NCBI GenBank assembly: GCA_031266255.1
Contig: JAISBK010000191.1
Coordinates: 1-11,076, forward strand
Direction: 5' to 3'
DNA from: Treponema sp.
GTDB taxonomy: Bacteria; Spirochaetota; Spirochaetia; Treponematales; Breznakiellaceae
Length of the DNA stretch: 11,076 bases
Below, piece by piece: positions 1-6,947 of this stretch. The number at the start of each line of letters is the position of its first letter. Within the stretch, counting starts at the first letter, position 1. Position numbers and translations under genes: made by a program. A model generated the notes under the pieces. That model saw nothing but the letters and a program-made list of their open reading frames with translations. It was not told the origin of the DNA and made no database searches.

Positions 1-156
1 TCGGGGCTTTATAAGTTTCCCGGCCTGCCACTCCGCAGGAAGCAAGAACCGATAGGTCTGGTTGGTAAGGCTTATGGGGAACCCTGCCTTAGCGAAAAGC
101 TCTGCCATTTTATCAAAAATACGCCCTTTGGGTATCAAGATACGCAGTTTATCCAT
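1..156 (-). CDS. hisG: ATP phosphoribosyltransferase, N-terminal part (cut by window edge)
   Basis: Only the first 52 codons lie in the window; the frame is still open at base 1. HisG joins ATP and phosphoribosyl pyrophosphate in the first step of histidine synthesis, in the cytoplasm. The call rests on the opening MDKLRILIPKGRIFDKM, which has the beta strand and P-K-G-R turn found at the start of HisG, followed by a helix ending in A-K-A-G and then a segment ending KLIKPR, which resembles the part of HisG leading into its R/K-P-x-D/N-I-P region. The ATG at 156-154 is the only good start in this frame. A GGGAG stretch on the minus strand lies about 14 bases upstream, rather far for a ribosome site. 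The 97 bases between this gene and the divergent AT-rich gene hold promoter-like sequence for the latter. Catalytic and regulatory parts are not visible, so the short and long HisG forms cannot be told apart. Confidence 0.75.
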   Translation of the reverse strand, partial: MDKLRILIPKGRIFDKMAELFAKAGFPISLTNQTYRFLLPAEWQAGKLIKPR

Positions 157-190
157 GATTACGTTAAAAACTCCCAAGAAAGCCGTTTTT

Positions 191-231
191 TTGCTAAAAT
201 TGTTGACAAAAAAATATAATATAGGTTAAAT
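191..231 (+). promoter_or_regulatory. Putative sigma70 promoter for the AT-rich secreted-protein gene
   Basis: Two overlapping candidates can be read. TTGCTA at 191-196 is followed after 18 bases by a perfect TATAAT at 215-220. TTGACA, a perfect -35, at 203-208 is followed after 17 bases by the weaker TTAAAT at 226-231. Either would start a transcript a short way before the ATG at 254. In AT-rich DNA such matches arise easily, so this is suggestive only. Confidence 0.45.
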
Positions 232-253
232 TGACTACATGGAAGTTTCCTCA

Positions 254-844
254 ATGAGAAAAAATATTATTAGTATAATAGTTATATTGTTAAATTTCAT
301 TGGAACAATAAATGCAGAAGAAAATGTTGCTTTTTCATGGGGGCTTGCAAATTATGGATTTGGTTTAAATTTTTCTCCGGATCGGAATAATATAGAATTA
401 TCGGTAGGACTTTTCAATTTCTTTTTTGATGATTATAAAACAAATATGGGGGTTAAATTATCTCCATTACATATTAGAACAAATATTGAAGCAAAAGAAT
501 CAGAAGGAATAAATTCAATTACGGAAGTAAATTTTATAAATTTATGTATATACTGGAATTGGTTAGATGAAACGGATATGATATTAGGCCCTTTTTCATC
601 AATACAGTATATAAATATAAGGAATTGGAAAATATTTGATTATAGGGATATAACAATTAATGCAGGAATAAAATACCTATATAAAATCAAATACGTAGAA
701 AAAATTGATGGAAATTTTTTCGTCATGGAATATGAACTTGGATATAGATATAATTATTATGACGGACATAAATTTTATATTAATATAAGTGTTGATTTAA
801 TTTCAACGTTTGTGATGATAGGTAGATGGTTTAATAACGAATAA
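254..844 (+). CDS. Small secreted or outer-membrane-like hypothetical protein, AT-rich gene
   Basis: I do not recognise a family. The protein is 196 residues from the ATG at 254. That start is preferred over the in-frame ATG at 239 because GGAAG at 241-245 lies 8 bases before it and because it places a clean signal peptide at the very N-terminus: M-R-K-N, a hydrophobic stretch of isoleucine, valine and leucine, then T-I-N-A before E-E, giving a likely cleavage near residue 21. The mature part is rich in tyrosine, phenylalanine, asparagine and isoleucine, with alternating polar and apolar residues and many glycines (for example GLANYGFGLNFSP and MEYELGYRYNYYDG). This suits beta strands of a small barrel or beta-sandwich exported to the periplasm or outer membrane. 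Base composition is unlike its neighbours: three 60-base lines counted by hand (301, 541, 661) have 22-35% G+C, against 60% for the line at 1921 inside polB. That suggests recent acquisition. Function unknown. Confidence 0.7.
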   Translation: MRKNIISIIVILLNFIGTINAEENVAFSWGLANYGFGLNFSPDRNNIELSVGLFNFFFDDYKTNMGVKLSPLHIRTNIEAKESEGINSITEVNFINLCIYWNWLDETDMILGPFSSIQYINIRNWKIFDYRDITINAGIKYLYKIKYVEKIDGNFFVMEYELGYRYNYYDGHKFYINISVDLISTFVMIGRWFNNE

Positions 845-874
845 AAAGAAAAAACTGTACATAACGAGGCTGTC

Positions 875-896
875 AAAAAAGTCTATTTTAAATAGA
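875..896 (-). terminator. Weak terminator-like hairpin after polB
   Basis: Read on the minus strand, the arms TCTATTT (896-890) and AAATAGA (888-882) form an inverted repeat and are followed at once by C and six Ts (880-875). The stem is all but G+C free and the arms nearly touch, so only about five pairs could form around a loop. The run of Ts in the right place makes a terminator for the clc-polB transcript possible, but the stem is weak. Confidence 0.3.
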
Positions 897-948
897 GGGG
901 TTATTCAGCTGCTTGGGGATTAATTCGATAGTCTCAAGGGGATAACTA

Positions 949-3360
949 TTAAAACAGTTCCAGCTGCCGGTCCTTCTGGAGCAGAAGGTCCTTATTCCAA
1001 AGGGCTGCTGCCGCAATGGAGCGGGCGACCGGAAGGATCTGGGATTCGGCGTAATGATCATAGTCAAAGGGAGCGTGGGGGAGCAATGCCGGTTCAGGGC
1101 CGTTCAGCGTCCAGACAAAATCAACGGTCCCCCTGCGGCCCTTCCAGCCCAGCAATCGGGCGGCCTTTACCTGGGGAGGTGTAGAGGAGGTATACGTTTC
1201 CGGAGGCCGGGAAAGTCGCTTTCGATAGATCAAGGCGGCGTCCAATTCCCCGGCGTGCAGTTGTCTTATGGTCTCCCTAACCTTCCTGGCGAGTTCCGCT
1301 TCATCACCCCCTGAAAAGACCAATGCCAAGAGTTCAATCTGCAGTTTCCGCGCCAAAGGTGTGGCATCGCTCCTCACCGCTTCAAGACCTTTTACCTCCA
1401 CAGAGAGGGTTTCCGACGCATCCAGAAGATACCCCCCATAGCCTTTGGCTCTGCCTCGGCCTTCGGATTCGGCAAAGGCCCGAAGAGGAGGTATCATAAA
1501 CCGGCGGTAGGCTTTTTCAAACCGGAGTTCCATGCAAGATACCTGATGGTACTCCTGGCGTATCTCGTCGGCAAGGCACCCGTTCAGTTCCGCAGTAAGC
1601 CCTTGGCCTAGGGCAAAAAAATCCCTATATGCAGCCCCATCCCCTAGGCCGATCTCTACAAAAAGGGAATCCGTATCCCCGTACAGTACCCTGAAACCCT
1701 TGCCCCGAAACCAGTCTCGGGAAAACAGGAGCCATTTCCGGGCAAACGAGGTGATCGCCCCCGCCAATTCAGTACAACCGTACCGGCATGCCCTCGTCCC
1801 CAGCACTCCGTAAAAACTGTTCATCAGGATTTTATATACATAGGCAGCGTTTTCATCTCCCCGGTCGAGGGCCTCTTTCCGGGCAGCGAAGTAGTCTTCG
1901 ATGAGGCCGGGGAGCAGTCCGGGAACTGCAGAGAACACCGCGCCGTTGGGCGCCTTGATTAATCCTGCGGACTGAGGAGTAAGTTCGGCCCGGGCATAAG
2001 AGAGCGGGTCGATATTAAACGTACGCATAATAGAAGGATAGAGGCTGCGGAAATCAAAAACCGCCACATTGCTGAAAAGACCCGGCAAGGGATCCAGTAA
2101 AGTTCCCCCTGCGGCGCCGCTTACGGTGATTTCCGAAGCGAGGGGCGGCGGGGCAATACCCCGCTTGCGGAGTTCCAGCCCGTAGATCCGCTCAAAACTC
2201 ACCACACTGGTCCACGCCTTATCCAAAGAAACCCCGGTAAGACAGGAGCGCTCCATAGTCAAGCGGAATAGACCGGTCTTTGCCAGGATACGCAATACCA
2301 GGGCTGCATCTTGATAACAATACTCCCCAAAACCGATGGGGTCCTGAGTATACAATTGCGCGAGGGCTGCAATCTTGCCGGGTCCCCCGGTACTGACCAG
2401 CTTACCTTCACCCAGCACCACCTGGGATACGGTTTCCAAGGTATAATCAGCAAAGTGCCCGGTTGAAACCTTAGGGCCGGAACGGACAATCCGCAGGGCA
2501 TCAAGTACCTGACGTCCTGGTACCAAGGCGGTAGCAGAACGACGGCCCTCCCCGCTCAAATACACCGCTTCCAACTCGGTGGATCGGCCCAGCGTAAAAG
2601 GTATGCGATGCCGTGCACAACGCTCCCAGATGCACTTGAAATCAAAATCCAGAACATTCCATCCGGTGAGCACGTCTGGATCTGCCCGGCGGATATCTGC
2701 CATAAAGGCGCTCAGCAGGGAGCCCTCATCAGGGTGAAACAAGACCCTTCCCGGTGCACACGTCATCCTGGTTTGCCCAGGGGAACGGACGCGAACCCAG
2801 CCTCGAGGCTCCTGGAACCGGGAATCGGTAAGAGCCAGGCCGATGGCAAGGATAGACCCATCGGTGGTGTCGGTTTCAATATCCACTGACGCGATGGCGA
2901 GCTGTACCGGTAGAGGGGTATCTACGGGACCCATGAACGGGTCAGGAAACACAACATCCACCTGCCGTCCAGACCGGGAAGCCCCGCGGATTTCCACCGG
3001 CCCTTTGATATACGTTTCAGCAAGAAACGCATCGGGGATCTTCATATCTGCATCAGGGCTGGGTATGCCTGCCTGTTCAAGAATCCGTACGGCAGCCGCC
3101 CTGTCCCGGTACCGGGGAAACTGCACCCGGGTATAGGTTCCCGAAGCCGGTCCATGGAAGGCTTCCAGCTGCGGGGGAAGGCTTTCGTACGCTATGGCTG
3201 CAAACAGGTCGGGGGTGAGGGCCTCCTGGGGAAGGTGCACCGAAGGCCGCCACCGGGATTCCATCACCGCAAAAGACCTGCCGTCTTCCAAGCGTCCGAT
3301 GAAGTACAGCCGGTTCCGCCGTAAATCTCCCGAGCCTTGGACAATGAAACCGCGGGACAC
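949..3360 (-). CDS. polB: DNA polymerase II (family B, with 3'-5' exonuclease)
   Basis: This is a Pol II-type family B DNA polymerase of 803 residues, which in E. coli (783 residues) serves replication restart and synthesis past lesions. Positions count from the GTG start. The exonuclease has all three acidic motifs: SVDIETDT (Asp160, Glu162), GWNVLDFD (233-240) and YCYQDA (347-352). The polymerase has motif A DFRSLYPS (436-443), motif B MNSFYGVLG (513-521), motif C YGDTDS (560-565) and the thumb motif KGLEAVRSD (657-665), so it should be active. It ends QLELF, the form of a beta-clamp binding motif, as at the end of E. coli Pol II. The frame is open back to an ATG at 3477, but the GTG at 3360-3358 is preferred: AGGAG lies 8 bases before it, the protein then opens SRGFIVQ as family members do, and the 106-base overlap with clc disappears. 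It is probably translated with clc from one mRNA. Confidence 0.93.
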   Translation of the reverse strand: MSRGFIVQGSGDLRRNRLYFIGRLEDGRSFAVMESRWRPSVHLPQEALTPDLFAAIAYESLPPQLEAFHGPASGTYTRVQFPRYRDRAAAVRILEQAGIPSPDADMKIPDAFLAETYIKGPVEIRGASRSGRQVDVVFPDPFMGPVDTPLPVQLAIASVDIETDTTDGSILAIGLALTDSRFQEPRGWVRVRSPGQTRMTCAPGRVLFHPDEGSLLSAFMADIRRADPDVLTGWNVLDFDFKCIWERCARHRIPFTLGRSTELEAVYLSGEGRRSATALVPGRQVLDALRIVRSGPKVSTGHFADYTLETVSQVVLGEGKLVSTGGPGKIAALAQLYTQDPIGFGEYCYQDAALVLRILAKTGLFRLTMERSCLTGVSLDKAWTSVVSFERIYGLELRKRGIAPPPLASEITVSGAAGGTLLDPLPGLFSNVAVFDFRSLYPSIMRTFNIDPLSYARAELTPQSAGLIKAPNGAVFSAVPGLLPGLIEDYFAARKEALDRGDENAAYVYKILMNSFYGVLGTRACRYGCTELAGAITSFARKWLLFSRDWFRGKGFRVLYGDTDSLFVEIGLGDGAAYRDFFALGQGLTAELNGCLADEIRQEYHQVSCMELRFEKAYRRFMIPPLRAFAESEGRGRAKGYGGYLLDASETLSVEVKGLEAVRSDATPLARKLQIELLALVFSGGDEAELARKVRETIRQLHAGELDAALIYRKRLSRPPETYTSSTPPQVKAARLLGWKGRRGTVDFVWTLNGPEPALLPHAPFDYDHYAESQILPVARSIAAAALWNKDLLLQKDRQLELF

Positions 3361-3374
3361 CCCCGGTACTCCTA
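3358..3374 (-). promoter_or_regulatory. Ribosome binding site that sets the polB GTG start and contains the clc stop
   Basis: On the minus strand the sequence TAGGAG runs from 3374 to 3369. Its TAG is the clc stop codon and its AGGAG is the Shine-Dalgarno sequence for the GTG at 3360-3358, with an 8-base spacer. Ribosomes ending clc would therefore stop on the polB ribosome site, which suggests coupled translation and supports the GTG over the upstream ATG at 3477. Confidence 0.75.
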
Positions 3375-4694
3375 CCGGCGTTGCTGAGGCGGGCTTCGGC
3401 CTAACAGCCGTTCCAAGAGCACCGTATTCACCGGCCGGGACGCAATCAACTCGGAAGTAATGAGGGTGCAAAGACAAACCAACACCAGGTTTCCCAGGTG
3501 ATTAATGTTAGCGCTCATCTCCAGGATCAGGACAATACCGGTAATCGGGGCTTTGATCACCCCGGTAAAAAACGCGGCCATCCCCAAAATGATGAAATTG
3601 AGATTCTGCCCTTCTGCGATGTACCCGTGCTGCACTAAGTATACACCTAAGAGGTCTCCGGTTAAGGCGCCGCAGGTCAGGAGGGGCAGGAATATCCCCC
3701 CTGCGGTTCCGGATCCATAGGAAAGCACGGTGAAAAGGATTTTACCCCCCAATAACAGGACAAGCACCCCCAGGATTCGCTCATCATGGGCAAGGGATTC
3801 TATCAGATTATGGCCGCCCCCCAGGATATCAAAACAGACCAAGCCCAGGGGAATAGAGACCAGGAGCGGGAGCACCGGGCGTAGGATCAGAGGGATTTTG
3901 CATCTATCATAGCCATTAAGGGTACCGTACAGCAGCCGTTTAAAAAGATCGCTTATAAGTCCGCAACTCACCCCCAGGATAATAACCCAGGGTATATACG
4001 TTAAGGACAGGACCGGCAGGTACCTGAAAGCAAAGAGTGGTCTCACGCCAAAGAAAAAACCTACCACTGCATCCGCGGTCATGGAAGCGCCCATAGCGCA
4101 GGCTAAAAACAGGGGTGAAAAAGGAACCTGAAACTCTTCCAGTACAAAGAGAACCCCTGCTAAAGGGGCATTAAAGGTCGCGGCTATCCCCGCGGCAGCT
4201 CCGCTTGAGACGAGCCAATGCTGTTCCTGATCCGGCCTAGGCAATAGGGAAAGAACACCCTTCCCCACATACGCGCCCATCTGTACCGAAGGCCCTGCCC
4301 GTCCCAAAGAAAGACCTGCGCCTAATCCAAGTAAACTGGTAAGTACCTTGAGGGGCAGTTCCTGAGGCTTCAAGGGCACGGCACCGGCTAAGGCTCCTTT
4401 TATCTGGGGTATACCACTCCCCTTGATAAGGGGCCGCACCGACGCAGCCCATCCCAAAAAAAGACCGATAAGGACGAGAAGCCCGCTCCAACCCAGCCAA
4501 TAAACCTTGGTATGGGGGACTTGGTAAATCCCTTGCCGTAAGCTATCCACTTGGAGCAAGAGGTATCTAAAAAGAGCAATGACAAGCCCTACCATAAAGC
4601 CTATGAGTATACTTTCTAAGATGAGCGCTAGGCGGGAACCATAGCCTCGATGAACCAGTGCAGGTATGGTGATGGTGTACCGAGGGGTATACAT
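3372..4694 (-). CDS. ClC-family chloride channel/transporter lacking the gating glutamate
   Basis: A 440-residue polytopic inner-membrane protein of the ClC family, without CBS domains, the usual length for bacterial members. The anion-binding signatures are in order: GSGIPQIKG (92-100), GLSLGRAGPSVQMG (127-140), LFVLEEF (182-188) and GGIFLP (332-337). Aligned by eye with the E. coli exchanger ClC-ec1, Ser107 corresponds to Ser93, Phe357 to Phe335, and internal proton glutamate Glu203 to Glu187; all are kept. Two key residues differ. The external gating glutamate (Glu148, in G-R-E-G-P) is Ala133, codon GCA, and the central tyrosine (Tyr445) is Asn423 in SRPVNTVLL. In ClC-ec1 loss of Glu148 abolishes coupled proton transport, so this protein may be a passive chloride pathway or use another mechanism. 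The ATG at 4694 has no strong ribosome site; a start inside the first 20 residues cannot be excluded. It is the first gene of a two-gene unit with polB; no functional link between the two is evident. Confidence 0.92.
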   Translation of the reverse strand: MYTPRYTITIPALVHRGYGSRLALILESILIGFMVGLVIALFRYLLLQVDSLRQGIYQVPHTKVYWLGWSGLLVLIGLFLGWAASVRPLIKGSGIPQIKGALAGAVPLKPQELPLKVLTSLLGLGAGLSLGRAGPSVQMGAYVGKGVLSLLPRPDQEQHWLVSSGAAAGIAATFNAPLAGVLFVLEEFQVPFSPLFLACAMGASMTADAVVGFFFGVRPLFAFRYLPVLSLTYIPWVIILGVSCGLISDLFKRLLYGTLNGYDRCKIPLILRPVLPLLVSIPLGLVCFDILGGGHNLIESLAHDERILGVLVLLLGGKILFTVLSYGSGTAGGIFLPLLTCGALTGDLLGVYLVQHGYIAEGQNLNFIILGMAAFFTGVIKAPITGIVLILEMSANINHLGNLVLVCLCTLITSELIASRPVNTVLLERLLGRSPPQQRR

Positions 4695-4772
4695 GGGTTT
4701 ATCTTATCGTACCCGAACTATTACCGCAAGTAACGTACACCCGCAGGTTCAGGGTTTTTCCCTTGTCGGCGC

Positions 4773-4801
4773 TTAACAGGTACCTCTCTTTCTTGTATAC
4801 T
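4773..4801 (+). promoter_or_regulatory. Sigma70-like promoter of the 2-oxoacid oxidoreductase operon
   Basis: TTAACA at 4773-4778 and TATACT at 4796-4801 match the -35 and -10 boxes at five of six bases each and are separated by the ideal 17 bases. Transcription would begin near 4808, leaving a leader of about 34 bases that carries the ribosome site AGGAG at 4832-4836. The 147-base gap to the divergent clc gene otherwise holds only a short AGGG/CCCT inverted repeat at 4751-4763. No convincing clc promoter was found there. Confidence 0.65.
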
Positions 4802-4841
4802 CTTGAATCTAGTACCAGTATCTTTGATACAAGGAGAGTTC

Positions 4842-5093
4842 ATGGCTAGAAAAGGAACAATTGTCATTGACCGGGAATTATGCAAGGGCTGTTTGCTTTG
4901 TGTCCACTTTTGTCCCCTGCACGTATTGGAAGCAGATACCCAGCCGAATACAACGGGAAGCTATCCTTCAAAAGTGGTTCATCAAGAAGCCTGTACGGGG
5001 TGCGGAAATTGTTTTGAGGTATGCCCGGATATATGTATTACGGTATATGCCCGAGAAGAAACTGAGAAGGAGCCGGCACATGGGCAAGAATAA
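4842..5093 (+). CDS. 2x[4Fe-4S] ferredoxin-type delta subunit of 2-oxoacid:ferredoxin oxidoreductase
   Basis: An 83-residue bacterial-type ferredoxin that would carry electrons from the thiamine-diphosphate site to free ferredoxin. It has two cluster motifs, C-KG-C-LL-C-VHF-CP (Cys14, 17, 20, 24) and C-TG-C-GN-C-FEV-CP (Cys51, 54, 57, 61). The position ahead of the alpha, beta and gamma genes and the 26-residue spacing between motifs fit the separate delta subunit of VOR/KOR-type enzymes. The ATG at 4842 is chosen because AGGAG at 4832-4836 precedes it and because the protein then opens MARKGTIVIDRELCKGC; an in-frame ATG at 4803 lies almost on the predicted transcription start. The last 14 bases overlap the alpha gene, so translation is probably coupled. 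The tail after residue 70 is charged and probably disordered. Confidence 0.88.
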   Translation: MARKGTIVIDRELCKGCLLCVHFCPLHVLEADTQPNTTGSYPSKVVHQEACTGCGNCFEVCPDICITVYAREETEKEPAHGQE

Positions 5094-6171
5094 TCAGGAA
5101 AAACAGCTGATGAAGGGAAATGAGGCCATTGCAGAAGCGGCTATCCGGGCAGGTTGCGGTGCCTATTTCGGATACCCCATCACCCCCCAAAATGAGATCA
5201 TCGCGTATATGGCTACTCACATGCTGGAGCGGGGCAGGGTTTTTATTCAAGCTGAAAGTGAAATCGCCGCGATTAACATGGTCTACGGCGCTTCTGCAGC
5301 AGGGGCGCGGGCCATGACCAGTTCTTCCAGTCCAGGAATCAGCCTCAAACAGGAAGGGATATCCTATGCCGCAGGCGCGGATATCCCCTTGGTGGTGGTC
5401 AACGTGGTTCGGGGCGGACCAGGACTCGGATCCATTGCACCCAGTCAAAGCGATTATTTCCAAGCCACCCGCGGAGGCGGTCATGGGGATTATCATTCCC
5501 TGGTCCTTGCCCCCAAAAGTGTGCAGGAATGTGCGGATCTAACCTACTCCGCCTTTGACTTGGCGGATCAGTACCGTATGCCGGTCATGGTGCTCCTTGA
5601 CGGGGTACTTGGACAACTGATGGAAGGGGTGGTGCTGCCCCAGGAACGAAGGCTCTCAGAGCTCCCCGCTCGAGATTGGACGGTAGGCGCTATGGCGCAC
5701 CGGGAAAGCCGGCATATCAGTTCCCTTGAGTTGGTTCCTGAGCAGTTGGAAGCCAAAACCAAGGCCCGCTTTCTTAGGTATGAAACGATAAAGACCGCTG
5801 AAACTCGGTTTGAAGCCGTAGGGTTTGACCAAGGCCCTGTGGACCTCATACTGGTAGCGTACGGTACCGCTGCACGGGTGTGCAGTGAGGCCAAGCAGCT
5901 TGCGGCACAAGCAGGGTTTAAGCTCGGGATTTTCAGACCCATTACCCTCTGGCCCTTCCCTGCTGAGGCGCTCAAGCAGCAGGTCCCCGAAGGAATCCCG
6001 GTACTTACGGTGGAGATGAGTCTGGGGCAACTGGTGGAAGACGTGCAGTTGGCGATTCTGGGTAAGGCCCCCGTGCATCTGCTGGGACACTGCGGCGGGA
6101 TTATTCCCACAGAAGCAGAAGTCTTTACCGAGGCTAAACGCCTGATTATGGAATACAGGAGGAACCTATGA
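5080..6171 (+). CDS. vorB: 2-oxoacid:ferredoxin oxidoreductase alpha subunit (VorB-like)
   Basis: A 363-residue alpha subunit of a four-subunit enzyme that converts a 2-oxoacid plus CoA to acyl-CoA and CO2 with reduction of ferredoxin. It holds the pyrimidine-side thiamine-diphosphate domain: MKGNEAIAEAAIRAGC (11-26), GYPITPQNEI (31-40), ESEIAAINMVYGASAAGARA (59-78) and the loop TSSSSPGISL (80-89), then a domain ending near residue 350 that contains RPITLWPFP (286-294). The sequence looks closest to VorB, the 3-methyl-2-oxobutanoate (branched-chain) type, but 2-oxoglutarate enzymes are close relatives and I cannot exclude them. The frame is open back to 4861, but AAGGAG at 5067-5072 sits 7 bases before the ATG at 5080 and family homology starts there; the earlier part is the ferredoxin gene read in another frame. 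Its stop overlaps the beta start as ATGA at 6168-6171. Confidence 0.9.
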   Translation: MGKNNQEKQLMKGNEAIAEAAIRAGCGAYFGYPITPQNEIIAYMATHMLERGRVFIQAESEIAAINMVYGASAAGARAMTSSSSPGISLKQEGISYAAGADIPLVVVNVVRGGPGLGSIAPSQSDYFQATRGGGHGDYHSLVLAPKSVQECADLTYSAFDLADQYRMPVMVLLDGVLGQLMEGVVLPQERRLSELPARDWTVGAMAHRESRHISSLELVPEQLEAKTKARFLRYETIKTAETRFEAVGFDQGPVDLILVAYGTAARVCSEAKQLAAQAGFKLGIFRPITLWPFPAEALKQQVPEGIPVLTVEMSLGQLVEDVQLAILGKAPVHLLGHCGGIIPTEAEVFTEAKRLIMEYRRNL

Positions 6172-6920
6172 AACAGCTTCGTGGATACCCCAAAAGCCTG
6201 TACCCCATTCCTACCAAATACTGCGGTGGTTGTGGTCATGGGGTGATACACCGGATCATCGCCGAATTAGTTGATGAAATAGGAATTCGGGAAAAGACGA
6301 TCATCACGAACCCGGTAGGTTGCGCTATTTGGGCGGATCTCTACTTTAATTTTGATTCAGTGCAGCCTGCTCATGGACGCACCCCGGCGGCGTCTACCGG
6401 GATAAAGCGGATACTCCCGGATCATCTGGTCATCTGTTACCAGGGAGATGGGGACATGGCGGCTATCGGTACCGGGGAGATGATCCACGCGGCAAATCGG
6501 GGTGAAGCATTTACCACGATTTTTGTGAATAACGCCATCTACGGTATGACCGGTGGGCAAATGGCCCCCACGACCTTGGTAGGTCAGAAAGCAAGCACTG
6601 CTCCACAAGGCCGGGATCCTGGGGCTGCGGGTATGGGCTATCCTATTCGGGTTTCGGAGCTTCTTGCCGAGCTTGAAGGTTCCCGGTACATTGCCCGGGG
6701 AGCGGTGAACAGTCCTGCGCATGCCCGGAAAACCAAACAGTACATCCGCAATGCTTTTGAGGCTCAGATCCAAGGTGTGGGCTTTACCATGGTAGAGATC
6801 CTCTCCCCCTGTCCTACCAACTGGGGTATGGATCCGGTCCAAGCAGTAAGCTGGCTGGAAGCGTATATGATTCCGGTATTCCCCCTAGGGGAAATCAAAA
6901 ATACCATCAATAAAACATAA
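6168..6920 (+). CDS. 2-oxoacid:ferredoxin oxidoreductase beta subunit, thiamine-diphosphate binding
   Basis: A 250-residue beta subunit that binds thiamine diphosphate and the proximal iron-sulfur cluster. The diphosphate and magnesium motif is GDGDMAAIGTGE (93-104) with NNAIYGMTGGQ (121-131). Four cysteines stand where the family places its [4Fe-4S] ligands: Cys19 and Cys22 in YCGGCGHG, Cys52 in NPVGCAIWAD and Cys215 in SPCPTNWGM, so the subunit looks fully competent. It starts at an ATGA overlap with the alpha gene, with AGGAGGAAC just upstream serving as ribosome site. Length is normal for separate beta subunits of the VOR/KOR group, which lack the extended C-terminus of fused pyruvate enzymes. 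Substrate choice cannot be read from this sequence. Confidence 0.92.
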   Translation: MKQLRGYPKSLYPIPTKYCGGCGHGVIHRIIAELVDEIGIREKTIITNPVGCAIWADLYFNFDSVQPAHGRTPAASTGIKRILPDHLVICYQGDGDMAAIGTGEMIHAANRGEAFTTIFVNNAIYGMTGGQMAPTTLVGQKASTAPQGRDPGAAGMGYPIRVSELLAELEGSRYIARGAVNSPAHARKTKQYIRNAFEAQIQGVGFTMVEILSPCPTNWGMDPVQAVSWLEAYMIPVFPLGEIKNTINKT

Positions 6921-6947
6921 CAACTAAGAGTCATGAGGAGGGCATAT

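Noticed and set aside
866..883. GAGGCTGTCAAAAAAGTC resembling a transposase-element terminal repeat
   Set aside because: No matching inverted copy, target duplication or transposase is present, so it cannot be called an insertion sequence.
861..904. Integron attC-like site (ATAAC ... GTTAT)
   Set aside because: The outer arms pair over only five bases, the inner boxes expected of an attC are not complementary, and there is no integrase or second site in the window. Kept only as a weak border observation.
1054..3460. Several plus-strand open frames opposite polB
   Set aside because: They mirror the codon pattern of polB, lack motifs and ribosome sites, and polB is certain from its catalytic motifs.
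4751..4763. AGGG-TTTTT-CCCT inverted repeat between clc and the ferredoxin gene
   Set aside because: A four-base stem lacking a following T-run, upstream of the promoter boxes; too short to call.
5568..6251. A 227-codon open frame on the minus strand opposite the alpha subunit gene
   Set aside because: It is rich in serine, cysteine and arginine, has no recognisable motif or ribosome site, and lies wholly opposite a well-supported gene and its junction with the beta gene.
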